64,000 nucleotides of DNA from Bradyrhizobium sp. SRL28 (GTDB lineage: Bacteria; Pseudomonadota; Alphaproteobacteria; Rhizobiales; Xanthobacteraceae). Shown here in pieces: positions 51,295 to 59,131 of this stretch. Position 1 is the stretch's first letter. The number at the start of each line of letters is the position of its first letter. The notes under the pieces are model-generated. The model saw nothing but the letters and a program-made list of their open reading frames with translations, did not search any database and was not told where the DNA came from. The stretch is taken from assembly GCF_018596315.1 (NCBI RefSeq), contig NZ_JAHEAG010000011.1:124001-188000 (forward strand), in the 5' to 3' direction. The position numbers were made by a program, and so were the translations under genes.

Positions 51295-51483
51295 AGGAAG
51301 AAAACATCACTGGAAGCGTTCGATGTATCTCGCGAATTTCCGCGTGTGCCCGTTTTGAAACTTTCCATGTCGGGTCGCCAGGACGATACATTATGTTACA
51401 AAATGGGAGTGTCGGTTGCCTCGCGGTTGGGTACTCTGGCGTGTATGGGGAATTCGGACCACATCTCGTTGTCGACGATGACC
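51295..51483. repeat. Duplicated response-regulator upstream region, copy 2
   Basis: Partner of 50589-50776. In this copy the ATG-initiated frame (MGNSDHIS) is out of register with the receiver domain by one base, as if one C had been lost in the codon after ATC (bases near 51466). In-frame initiation is possible from GTG 51441. Confidence 0.8.
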
Positions 51484-52184
51484 CGGGTTTGCGCGAGCTG
51501 CTGGACCGATACTTTGCCGGCCACGGCTATCGGGTAACAACGGTGGCCAACGGCCGGCAGATGCGCGAGGTTCTCGCAAACCGCCGGGTCGATCTGATCG
51601 TCCTCGACCTCATGCTGCCGGGGGACGACGGCCTCACGCTCTGCCGCAACTTGCGCGCGAATCAACCCTATGACATTCCAATCCTGATGCTGACGGCGCG
51701 CGGCGACGAAGCAGACCGCATCGTGGGCCTTGAAATGGGGGCGGACGACTATCTCACGAAGCCGTTTGCACCGCGCGAGTTGCTCGCACGAATCCGCTCC
51801 GTTTTGCGCAGGGCCGAGATGCTGCCCCGCAACCTTGCGGCATCGGAGAAAGCCCGCCTCCTTCGGTTCGGCGAATGGAAGCTCGATACGGTCGGGCGTT
51901 TCCTGGTCGATGCCGACGAGACCGTGGTCTCGTTGAGCGGCGCCGAATACCGACTGTTGCGCGTGTTTCTCGATCACCCTCAACATGTCCTCAATCGCGA
52001 TCAACTGCTCAACCTGACGCAAGGCCGTGAGGCCGAAGTCTTCGATCGGTCGATAGACCTTCTTGTCAGCCGCCTTCGCCAGCGATTGCGCGAAGACGCC
52101 CGGGAGCCGTCCTACATCAAGACGGTGCGCAGCGAAGGCTATGTTTTTGCAGCCGCCGTCGAGGCATTGCCGGAGCCGTCATGA
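51441..52184 (+). CDS. OmpR-family response regulator
   Basis: 247 residues when started at GTG 51441, the nearest in-frame start. The receiver (about 14-125) has VVDDDPGLRELLDRYF, the phospho-acceptor Asp in LIVLDLMLPGDDG, LTARG and TKPF. The winged-helix output domain follows (LSGAEYRLLRVFLDHPQHVLNRDQLL...SIDLLVSRLRQRL...VRSEGYVFAA). The ancestral start (ATG 51445) now reads out of frame, so the N-terminus has been repaired or altered. Its stop overlaps the first of two tandem kinase genes (ATGA). Confidence 0.88.
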   Translation: MYGEFGPHLVVDDDPGLRELLDRYFAGHGYRVTTVANGRQMREVLANRRVDLIVLDLMLPGDDGLTLCRNLRANQPYDIPILMLTARGDEADRIVGLEMGADDYLTKPFAPRELLARIRSVLRRAEMLPRNLAASEKARLLRFGEWKLDTVGRFLVDADETVVSLSGAEYRLLRVFLDHPQHVLNRDQLLNLTQGREAEVFDRSIDLLVSRLRQRLREDAREPSYIKTVRSEGYVFAAAVEALPEPS

Positions 52185-53119
52185 ACGCGCATTTTCGGCG
52201 CATGGCGGAGCGTCTTTGGCCGGACACACTGTTCGGCCGACTAACTATGATCCTGTTATCCGGCCTTGTGGCGGCACATGTGCTGGCTTTCGTTTTGATT
52301 GCCCTTGACCGCCTCGCCATCGAGGACGAACTGGGGAATAAATTTGCTGCTGTAGACATCGCGGACGCGGTCGCTATCCTCGACTACGTCGAGCCTGAAG
52401 AGAGACCCGCCTGGCTCGACCGCATCTCTCGACTCAATTGGCGGTACGTTCTCGGAGATGGGGGAGAGATAGAAGCGCAACCATCATCCAAACGGCTACA
52501 AGCGAACATCGCGCGTTTGCGGGCCGTGCTGGGGCCCGCCCACGACGCGAACTTTGTCCACTTCGATCCACCGACGCGATTGCGACGGGGCATACTCATT
52601 CACCTGAAGGACGGCAGCCCGCTGACGCTCGAGATCTTTCCGCCGAGGAAAATCGTTTCGCTCTGGTTGCCGGCGGCGCTCGCGGTTCAACTCTGTATTA
52701 TTGCACTCTTCGTCTGGGTCGCCGTAAAGCTCGCGACGCAACCGTTGGCTCGCCTCGAGCGCGCGGCCAACAGCCTGGGCTCGGATTTGCGCGGCGAGCC
52801 GCTCCCGGAGGATGGTCCGCAGGAAGTGGCGCGCGCCGCTACCGCATTCAACGCCATGCAGCGACGCATTGCCGAGCAGGTCGCGGAACGAATCCAGATT
52901 CTGGCGGCGATCTCGCACGATCTTCAGACTCCGATCACGCGCATGCGGCTGCGTGCTGATTTCCTGGGTGACAGCGACGCCAAGGAAAAGCTGCAGTGCG
53001 ACCTGCAGGAGATGCAGGCGCTCGTCAAGCAGGGGCTTGCCGTGGTGCGGGAGTACAACGACATCGGTCCGCCATCCGCCGCGCATGTCGCCGTCGAAGC
53101 ATCGCGGGAGCCGTCATGA
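52181..53119 (+). CDS. Membrane histidine kinase without ATPase domain (keeps His246)
   Basis: 312 residues. TM1 about 17-40, periplasmic domain about 41-160 (RISRLNWRYVLGDGGEIEAQPSSK), TM2 about 165-187, HAMP about 188-240, then a dimerisation/phosphotransfer helix with the acceptor His246 in AISHDLQTPITRMRLRADFLGD. The protein ends right after this domain, so there is no N-, G1- or G2-box. By itself it cannot bind ATP. The next gene, overlapping by 4 bp (ATGA), is its close paralogue and supplies the missing half. Confidence 0.88.
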   Translation: MNAHFRRMAERLWPDTLFGRLTMILLSGLVAAHVLAFVLIALDRLAIEDELGNKFAAVDIADAVAILDYVEPEERPAWLDRISRLNWRYVLGDGGEIEAQPSSKRLQANIARLRAVLGPAHDANFVHFDPPTRLRRGILIHLKDGSPLTLEIFPPRKIVSLWLPAALAVQLCIIALFVWVAVKLATQPLARLERAANSLGSDLRGEPLPEDGPQEVARAATAFNAMQRRIAEQVAERIQILAAISHDLQTPITRMRLRADFLGDSDAKEKLQCDLQEMQALVKQGLAVVREYNDIGPPSAAHVAVEASREPS

Positions 53120-54444
53120 GCGCCCGGTTTCGGCATATGACGGCGCGTCTTTGGCCGGACTCACTGTTCCGCCGGCTGGCGATCATCCTGTTCGTCGGTC
53201 TCCTCGCTGCACATGTGCTATCCTTTGGTCTGGTCGCCCTCAATGTCTTTGGCCCCAGCGACGAGGTGTCGCGTGACTATTTCATAAGATGGGTCGCGAT
53301 GGCGGTGGCCATTCTCGACCGGGTCAAGCCCGAAGAAAGACCCGCATGGCTCGACCGCCTCGCCCGACCTACCTATCGATACGCTCTCAGAGACGAGGGA
53401 GAGATCGAAGCGGCGCCACCCAGACGACGACAAGAGAACCTGGCGCGTTTGAGGGCTATGATGGGGGACGGCCACGACGCGAAGTCGGTCTTCTATCTCG
53501 ATCCACTGAATCGACGGCGACTGGGCTGGCTCATTCATCTGAAGGACGGCAGCCCGCTGAGGCTCGAATTCCTTGGACAGAGGACGATCATTTCGCTCTG
53601 GCTGCCCACGGCGCTCGCCGTTCAACTCTGTCTTCTCGCATTCTTCACCTGGGTTGCCGTGAAGCTCGCGACGCAACCGCTGGCGCGCCTCGAGCAAGCG
53701 GCCAACAGCCTGGGCTCGGATTTGCGCGGTGAGCCGCTGCCGGAGGATGGTCCGAAGGAAGTGGCGCGCGCCGCTACCGCGTTCAACGCCATGCAGCGGC
53801 GCATTGCCGAGCAGGCTGTGGAACGGATCCAGATTCTGGCGGGAATCTCACGCCGCCTTCAGACTCCGATCACGCGCATGCGGCTACGCGCGGATTTCCT
53901 CGGTGACAGCGACGCCAAGGAAAAGCTGCAGGGCGATCTGGAGGAAATGCAGACGCTCGTCAAGCAGGGTCTTGCCCTGGCCCGCGGACGCGACGAGATC
54001 GCCGGGCAGCGGTGCCAGACCGACCTGCATGCGCTTATCGACAGCCTCGTCTGCGACTATTCGGACGCCGGAGAATCTCTTCGATTTTCCGGAGAACGCG
54101 GTGTGACGATTCTCACCCACCCGCAGGCCTTGCGCCGCATCATGATCAACTTGATCGATAACGGGCTGAAATTCGGCGAGGATGTCGAAGTCGCCATCGA
54201 TGCGCAACGGTCGAACCGCATCACGATCACCGTATCGGACCGGGGCCCCGGTATTCCCGACGAGCATCTGAAGTCGGTATTCCTGCCGTTTTATCGGGTC
54301 GAGGCTTCGCGCAATCGCGAAACCGGCGGCACCGGACTTGGCCTTGCCATCGCCCAACAACTTGCCAGCGCGCTTCGCGGGACGCTCACGCTCGCCAATC
54401 GCGACGGCGGCGGATTGGAAGCGCGCCTCGAATTCTTGAGATGA
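53116..54444 (+). CDS. Membrane histidine kinase with ATPase domain but Arg246 in place of His
   Basis: 442 residues with the same layout as the preceding gene (TM1, periplasmic domain, TM2, HAMP, DHp) plus an intact ATPase domain (LRRIMINLIDNGLKFGEDVEV, DRGPGIP, FYRVEASRNRETGGTGLGLAIAQQLAS). At the acceptor position the H-box reads GISRRLQTPITRMR: His246-Asp247 of the first kinase is Arg246-Arg247 here (bases 53851-53856, CGCCGC). It cannot autophosphorylate in the usual way but could phosphorylate His246 of its paralogue in a mixed dimer. Large parts of the two genes are nearly identical at DNA level, so the duplication is recent. Confidence 0.9.
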   Translation: MSARFRHMTARLWPDSLFRRLAIILFVGLLAAHVLSFGLVALNVFGPSDEVSRDYFIRWVAMAVAILDRVKPEERPAWLDRLARPTYRYALRDEGEIEAAPPRRRQENLARLRAMMGDGHDAKSVFYLDPLNRRRLGWLIHLKDGSPLRLEFLGQRTIISLWLPTALAVQLCLLAFFTWVAVKLATQPLARLEQAANSLGSDLRGEPLPEDGPKEVARAATAFNAMQRRIAEQAVERIQILAGISRRLQTPITRMRLRADFLGDSDAKEKLQGDLEEMQTLVKQGLALARGRDEIAGQRCQTDLHALIDSLVCDYSDAGESLRFSGERGVTILTHPQALRRIMINLIDNGLKFGEDVEVAIDAQRSNRITITVSDRGPGIPDEHLKSVFLPFYRVEASRNRETGGTGLGLAIAQQLASALRGTLTLANRDGGGLEARLEFLR

Positions 54445-54525
54445 CAATACGATGACTCTGACCGGAGCAGCCCGTGTCCCACGCCGGACACAATTGAACC
54501 GACGAGAAGCTCCCACTTGTTAAAC

Positions 54526-54546
54526 AAAACGATACCGTATAGTTTT
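54526..54546. promoter_or_regulatory. TetR-type operator upstream of patatin lipoprotein
   Basis: The 21-bp inverted repeat AAAAC-N-ATAC-N-GTAT-N-GTTTT lies 72 bp before the patatin gene. The same element, with longer arms, is at 58050-58078. It is likely bound by a TetR protein, plausibly the one encoded at 57218-57994. Confidence 0.7.
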
Positions 54547-54618
54547 ATGAACGGGGCACGGAACACCGCTGGCGATGAGGCCGGCGGCGGCAAGTGCGTG
54601 TACGGTGACTGACGGCGA

Positions 54619-55797
54619 ATGCCCTCCCTCTCTTTCCTGACTGGATCCATCCTCTCCGACAGCCGGGCCAAGAGGACAGGCTCACGCCTGCTCAGGTCAG
54701 CCGTCCTGCTGTGCAGCCTCGCGCTGGCGGCCTGCACATCCCTTCCGCGCACGCCCTACAGCGCCGCGGATGCCAATAGCTCGCGCGTGCTCGATATCGA
54801 CGGCCTGCGGCGCTACACTGATGAACCCGTCACAAAATTCCGTTTCGAGAAAGACGACCTCTCGTCAACCAGGACCTACCTCGCGCTCTCCGGCGGCGGC
54901 GCCGATGGCGCCTATGGCGTGGGCGTGTTGAACGGCTGGACCGCGGCCGGCACCCGTCCGGCCTTCTCGGTCGTCTCAGGCGTGAGCACCGGCGGCCTGA
55001 TTGCGCCTTTTGCGTTTCTCGGCTCCCAATACGACGACACGCTGAGGGAGGTCTACACCAGCGGCATAGCGGAGAGCCTGCTCAATGATCCCAGCATCAT
55101 CCGCGTGCTCTTCGGATCCGGCCTGTTTGGCAACAAGCGACTGCGCGAGCTGGTGGCCCGCTATGTCGGGCCGGAAATCCTGGAAGCCGTTGCACGCGAA
55201 AATGCCAAGGGCCGAAAACTGCTCGTGGTGACGACCGATCTCGACACCCAACGCACGGTCGTTTGGGACATGGGGAAAATCGCCGCAATCGGTTCGCCGG
55301 AGGCGCTGCGCCTGTTTCGCGACGTGATGGCGGCCTCCGCCAGCATCCCCCTGGTCTTCCCGCCGATCCTGATCGAAGCCGAGGGCCAGGGCCGGCGCTT
55401 TGAGGAGATGCATGTCGACGGCGGCGTGACCGCTCCGGTGCTGACGCTGCCGGATGCCCTGCTGTTCCAGGGACGTCTGCCCGGAAACAGCCGGATGAAC
55501 ATCTACATCCTCGTCAACAAGAAGCTCGAACGAACTTTTGAGCTCGTGTCCAACAGCACGATCGATGTCGCCTCACGCAGCCTGTCGTCGATCACCCAGT
55601 CCCAGACGCGCTCGGTCATCTTCTCGACCTACGATTTCGCCAAGCGCAATCGGTGGGGCTTCCATCTGTCCTACATTGAGCGCGACTATCCCGCGTCGGC
55701 CTCAGAGGGATTCGACACCGCCTATATGCGCGCCCTTTATCAGTATGGCTATGAGAAGGCTGCATCGGGCCGCGCCTGGACCTCGACGCTTCCGTGA
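54619..55797 (+). CDS. Patatin-like phospholipase lipoprotein
   Basis: 392 residues. The N-terminus carries a lipobox (LCSLALAACTS), so it is a lipoprotein. The patatin domain has the oxyanion GGGADGAYGVG, the nucleophile in GVSTGG (Ser near residue 126) and the catalytic Asp in MHVDGGVTAP near residue 270. It should hydrolyse phospholipids or related esters at the periplasmic face or outer membrane. The upstream 21-bp operator suggests repression by a TetR regulator. Confidence 0.9.
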   Translation: MPSLSFLTGSILSDSRAKRTGSRLLRSAVLLCSLALAACTSLPRTPYSAADANSSRVLDIDGLRRYTDEPVTKFRFEKDDLSSTRTYLALSGGGADGAYGVGVLNGWTAAGTRPAFSVVSGVSTGGLIAPFAFLGSQYDDTLREVYTSGIAESLLNDPSIIRVLFGSGLFGNKRLRELVARYVGPEILEAVARENAKGRKLLVVTTDLDTQRTVVWDMGKIAAIGSPEALRLFRDVMAASASIPLVFPPILIEAEGQGRRFEEMHVDGGVTAPVLTLPDALLFQGRLPGNSRMNIYILVNKKLERTFELVSNSTIDVASRSLSSITQSQTRSVIFSTYDFAKRNRWGFHLSYIERDYPASASEGFDTAYMRALYQYGYEKAASGRAWTSTLP

Positions 55798-55975
55798 GCC
55801 ACGCAGGCGCATTTGGCGTTTCATTCTTCCGTAGTGCCGAAAGACAATGGCCTCGAAAAGTATCGGAAATATAGATAAGGCGTTTGGCGTGACCCAATGC
55901 CCTGGCCAGCAAGGGTAGCGGTTCTGACATGGTGGATTTCATGCTGCTTATGCCAGCAAGGCGCAGGAGTTAATC

Positions 55976-57121
55976 GTGAGCGCTAATAAAGCGATCAAAC
56001 TTGCGGTGATCGGACGTGGTCTGATCGGGTCGCCGGCTGCGCGGCATTTGTCCAAAATGGGCCATGATGTTGCACTGATCGGGCCCGATGAGCCGGCAGA
56101 TTATTCGCGCCATAGCGGCGTCTTTGGAAGCCACTACGATGAGGGCCGCATCACGCGGAGGTTCGATCCGGAGCCATTTTGGGTGCAAATGAACTGCGCT
56201 GCAATTTCGCGCTACGACGAGATTTCAGCGGAAAGCGGTGTGGAGTTCTACCGGGAAGTTGGGGTGCTGCACGTTGGCCGTTCCGAAAACCCGAACGTCA
56301 CATCGGTTGGTAAAATCACCGCTGAGGCCGAGATCCTTTGTGAAGCGTATAGTGATACGAGGCTCGCGGAACGATTTCCGTTTCTGAGATCAACGGCGGG
56401 AATGCTTGGGTATTTCGAGCCGCGGAATGCCGGACACATCAGCCCGCGCCGCCTGGTCCGGGCGCAGACGATCGCGGCGGAGCGCGCCGGGGCTCGGATC
56501 ATCGATGAACCTGCTTTGGGGATTTCGGAGAGCGGTTCTGGTGTGACGATCCGGACGAGATCGGGCGGTGTCGACGCCGAGCGTGTTCTCGTTGCGGCAG
56601 GCGGGTATACCCAATCGCTGCTCGGTCAATCATTGGGTTTCACGGTCTATGCGCGTACCGTGGCGATGTTTCGGCTTGGTGCGGCGGAGGTTCAACGCTT
56701 AGCCGGGATGCCGTCGATGCGTTGTATCGGGCCCAAGGGTGACAATCCCTATATTCTGCCGCCAATCCCCTATCCGGACGGCCAAACCTGGTTAAAGCTC
56801 GGCGGTGATCCGGTCGATCTTCCGCTCGAAAGCGAGGCGGATATCAAGGACTGGTTCAAATCGGGCGGATCGATTGACGTTGCTGATGGGCTTCAAAAGC
56901 AGATCCTTGACCGTATTCGCGACCTCAAGTTCGAAGAACGCCGTGTCGTGCCTTGCATGACCACCTATGGCGACAAGGACCTGCCCTGCATCGGACCGCT
57001 TTCGGAGCGCGTAGCGGTGGCATTCGGCTGCTACGGCAAGAGCGCGAAATGTTCGGACGAATTGGGTCGGTTAGGTGGCATGGCGCTGCTCGGTGAGGTC
57101 ACGGCAAAGCTCGCACCCTGA
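55976..57121 (+). CDS. Sarcosine-oxidase-like FAD-dependent oxidoreductase
   Basis: 381 residues. A GTG start at 55976 with CAGGAG upstream. The FAD-binding GxGxxG is at the N-terminus (LAVIGRGLIGSPAARHLS), DAO-type FAD contacts follow (SGVFGSHYDEGR) and the C-terminal covalent-FAD cysteine region reads GKSAKCSDELGRLGG. The family is the monomeric sarcosine oxidase/N-methyltryptophan oxidase group, which oxidises N-methyl or cyclic amino acids producing H2O2. Substrate not determinable. Confidence 0.85.
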   Translation: MSANKAIKLAVIGRGLIGSPAARHLSKMGHDVALIGPDEPADYSRHSGVFGSHYDEGRITRRFDPEPFWVQMNCAAISRYDEISAESGVEFYREVGVLHVGRSENPNVTSVGKITAEAEILCEAYSDTRLAERFPFLRSTAGMLGYFEPRNAGHISPRRLVRAQTIAAERAGARIIDEPALGISESGSGVTIRTRSGGVDAERVLVAAGGYTQSLLGQSLGFTVYARTVAMFRLGAAEVQRLAGMPSMRCIGPKGDNPYILPPIPYPDGQTWLKLGGDPVDLPLESEADIKDWFKSGGSIDVADGLQKQILDRIRDLKFEERRVVPCMTTYGDKDLPCIGPLSERVAVAFGCYGKSAKCSDELGRLGGMALLGEVTAKLAP

Positions 57122-57205
57122 AAGAGCGCGAGTTCACCTTCGTCCCCAAACCGTTGACGGTATGGCTAATTCGGCCAGATTCGCGATGACGTCCCTCCTA
57201 CTGCG

Positions 57206-57232
57206 CGTTATAGAGCAATGACAACTATAACG
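57206..57232. promoter_or_regulatory. Inverted repeat over the TetR start
   Basis: CGTTATAG-N11-CTATAACG spans the annotated ATG (57218). The arms are perfect 8-mers. If translation starts at the later ATG 57248, this lies in the promoter/leader and may be an operator. It is unlike the AAAAC-N-ATAC element. Confidence 0.4.
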
Positions 57233-57994
57233 ACCGCGCAGGAATCAATGGGCATGGGATTGACTGCGACCAGGGCCAGATCGGCCAGACGAGACGTCCC
57301 GAAGTCGCGCGGCGGCCGGCCGACGAAGAGCGCCGCCATCGAGCGCGATCAGCGGCTGATCGAGGTTGCCACCCGTCTTTTTCTGGACCGGGGCTACGAT
57401 GCGACCTCGCTTGACGCGGTTGCGGAAGCGGCCCGGGTCAGCAAGCCCACCGTCTATTCGCGCTATGGCGACAAGCGCGGGCTGTTTGCGGAGGTGCTGA
57501 GGCGCGAGATAGCGCGTTGGCTTGCGCCGCTTGCTGAAGCGGCCGAGATGCAACTCACGCGTTCCTCGGACATTTCGGTCGAGCAGCGCCTGATCGAGGT
57601 CGGGCGCGAGATGCTGATGTTCACCTGCGGTCCTGATGCCGTCGCGTTCAGCCGCATGATGACGTCACAGGCCATCAACTTTCCCGACATTGCCAAGCTT
57701 GGCAAGGAAGAAGGCTGGCTGAAGGCCGTTTCCACGACCGCCCGCTTCTTTGATAAATTGGTCGCACAAGGCGCTATGGACATCGAGGATACCGGCATCG
57801 CGGCTGAGGTCTTCCTCGACGTGGTCGTCGGTCACACGCACCGCATGGCGACGTTCGGAACGCCGCTGGAGATGAAGTCCGCCGAAAAACGCATGCGTTT
57901 GGCGATCAGGCTTTTCCTGGCCGGTGCACTCGGGCCACCGAGCCGCGTTCAGTCCATCCCCAAGGGAACCACTCGGCGACGCCCTTCCCGCTGA
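57218..57994 (+). CDS. TetR-family transcriptional regulator
   Basis: 258 residues (or 248 from ATG 57248). After a basic N-terminal tail, the HTH is RLIEVATRLFLDRGYDATSLDAVAEAARVSKPTVYSRYGDKRGLFAEVL. The C-terminal AefR-like domain (ISVEQRLIEVGREMLMF...FSRMMTSQAINFPDIAKLG) binds an unknown ligand. The gene lies 56 bp upstream of one copy of the shared operator and 2.7 kb from the other, making it the best candidate for the regulator of the patatin and PepSY genes. Confidence 0.87.
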   Translation: MTTITTAQESMGMGLTATRARSARRDVPKSRGGRPTKSAAIERDQRLIEVATRLFLDRGYDATSLDAVAEAARVSKPTVYSRYGDKRGLFAEVLRREIARWLAPLAEAAEMQLTRSSDISVEQRLIEVGREMLMFTCGPDAVAFSRMMTSQAINFPDIAKLGKEEGWLKAVSTTARFFDKLVAQGAMDIEDTGIAAEVFLDVVVGHTHRMATFGTPLEMKSAEKRMRLAIRLFLAGALGPPSRVQSIPKGTTRRRPSR

Positions 57995-58049
57995 CAATTC
58001 CGTGAGATCGGAATTTCACGTGCGTTATCGCAGGGCGGCATCGTTGACA

Positions 58050-58078
58050 TAACAAAACGATACGGTATGGTTTTGTTA
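58050..58078. promoter_or_regulatory. TetR-type operator upstream of PepSY gene
   Basis: A 29-bp inverted repeat, TAACAAAAC-N-ATAC-N-GTAT-N-GTTTTGTTA, about 200 bp upstream of the PepSY gene and 56 bp after the TetR stop codon. Its 21-bp core matches the site before the patatin lipoprotein (54526-54546). Confidence 0.75.
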
Positions 58079-58274
58079 TAAGCGAAGTGCGGGCTCCGGC
58101 TTTCAATGGTCCCAGCAGGGCTCGCGTCGCTTCGATCGCCGCAAACAGCGGTACAGCCCGTTTGCGACGTTCCGCGGCCGACCCGTCTGCCTCCAAGGGG
58201 GTCGGCCGCACTTTCATTTGGACGATCCGGCTCGTCCGCCGGTAGAGACAGGCTCAAGCAGAAAGACTGCAAAC

Positions 58275-58880
58275 ATGCATGCGCCGAGAAGTTGGAGACA
58301 GTTGCTTGCAATCTTCCTGGTGGCGATCATCCTCCCTGCCCCGATCTATGCCAACGCATCGTCGACCGGCGAGCCAGCTTCGCTCCGCGATGAGACCGGC
58401 GATGCCGCCGCGTCCGATCAGCAGGCCGTCAACCGCGAGCTCGCGCTTTTTCGCGGGTCGGCGGTCTCGCTGAGCCAGGCGATGGCCATCGCCGAAGCCC
58501 TGCATGCTGGAGCTACGACCGCCGATGTCAGCTTCGACGGCGCGTCGGATGCGCCGGTCTACCGGGTAAAGACCCTTCACAACGACCGCATCTGGCATCA
58601 CGCCATCGACGCTACGACTGGCAAGATCGTCGGCGGCGAAGCCGCCCTGCCCCTGAAGGAGGTCGCTGCCGAGAACCGCAGCAACCTCGCTGCACTCAGG
58701 ACGATCCGGCACCGCTTGGCAGATGCCGTTCGCGTGGCGGAGCAAGCGGCGTCGGGCAAGGCCATCAGCGGCGGCCTGATCCGCGAACGCGGCCGGCTGA
58801 ATTTCGCGATCGTCGTCATGAGTGGCAGCGACCTGAAGGAGGTCATCCTCGAGCCTCCTGGCGCCGCAGGTCGGCGATGA
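58275..58880 (+). CDS. Exported PepSY-domain protein
   Basis: 201 residues from ATG 58275. A signal peptide (RQLLAIFLVAIILPAPIYANA) is followed by two PepSY-like units (LSQAMAIAEALHAGATTADVSFDGASDAPVYRVKTLHNDRIWHHAIDATTGKIVGG, then RLADAVRVAEQAASGKAISGG...LNFAIVVMSGSDLKEVILEP). PepSY domains inhibit or fold extracytoplasmic peptidases; here the partner is unknown. The long palindrome upstream suggests TetR control. Confidence 0.85.
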   Translation: MHAPRSWRQLLAIFLVAIILPAPIYANASSTGEPASLRDETGDAAASDQQAVNRELALFRGSAVSLSQAMAIAEALHAGATTADVSFDGASDAPVYRVKTLHNDRIWHHAIDATTGKIVGGEAALPLKEVAAENRSNLAALRTIRHRLADAVRVAEQAASGKAISGGLIRERGRLNFAIVVMSGSDLKEVILEPPGAAGRR

Positions 58881-58963
58881 CCGGGCCGCGCTGCCCCCGT
58901 TGCAGCCCGGATGAGGCCAAAACCCGTTGACGGCAGCTCAAAGCTGCCGCATAAGTCCGCGCC

Positions 58964-59035
58964 ATGACGACGTCGACCAAAGCGACCACGAAAACCAAAG
59001 CACCCTCCGGGGGCTCGGGAGCCGTGCGCGCGTAG
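58964..59035 (+). CDS. Thr/Lys-rich leader peptide of asd
   Basis: ATG 58964, TAG 59033-59035: 23 residues with six threonines and three lysines in the first twelve (MTTSTKATTKTK), then a Gly/Ser-rich end. It lies between a hairpin (58932-58949) and a Rho-independent terminator (59062-59094), 96 bp before asd, whose product feeds threonine, lysine and methionine synthesis. This is the layout of ribosome-mediated attenuation by aminoacyl-tRNA levels. The ribosome binding site is weak. Confidence 0.55.
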   Translation: MTTSTKATTKTKAPSGGSGAVRA

Positions 59036-59061
59036 TCGAACGATCGCATTATCTGAACCGA

Positions 59062-59094
59062 AGCCCCGCCTGAAAAGGACCGGGGCTTTTTTAT
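59062..59094 (+). terminator. Attenuator terminator before asd
   Basis: AGCCCCG, a 12-base loop, CGGGGCT and then a TTTTTT-ATT tract. It lies between the Thr/Lys-rich leader ORF and the asd start, in the position of an attenuator. Alternative pairing of the GC-rich bases around 59003-59022 with the terminator arm is conceivable but was not computed. Confidence 0.7.
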
Positions 59095-59131
59095 TGCCCG
59101 CAGCATTGATGCTCAAACAGAGGATAGAACC

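Noticed and set aside
57206..57232. Idea that the CGTTATAG repeat is a copy of the shared TetR operator
   Set aside because: Arm sequence and spacing differ from the AAAAC-N-ATAC element, so it is listed separately as a weak candidate.
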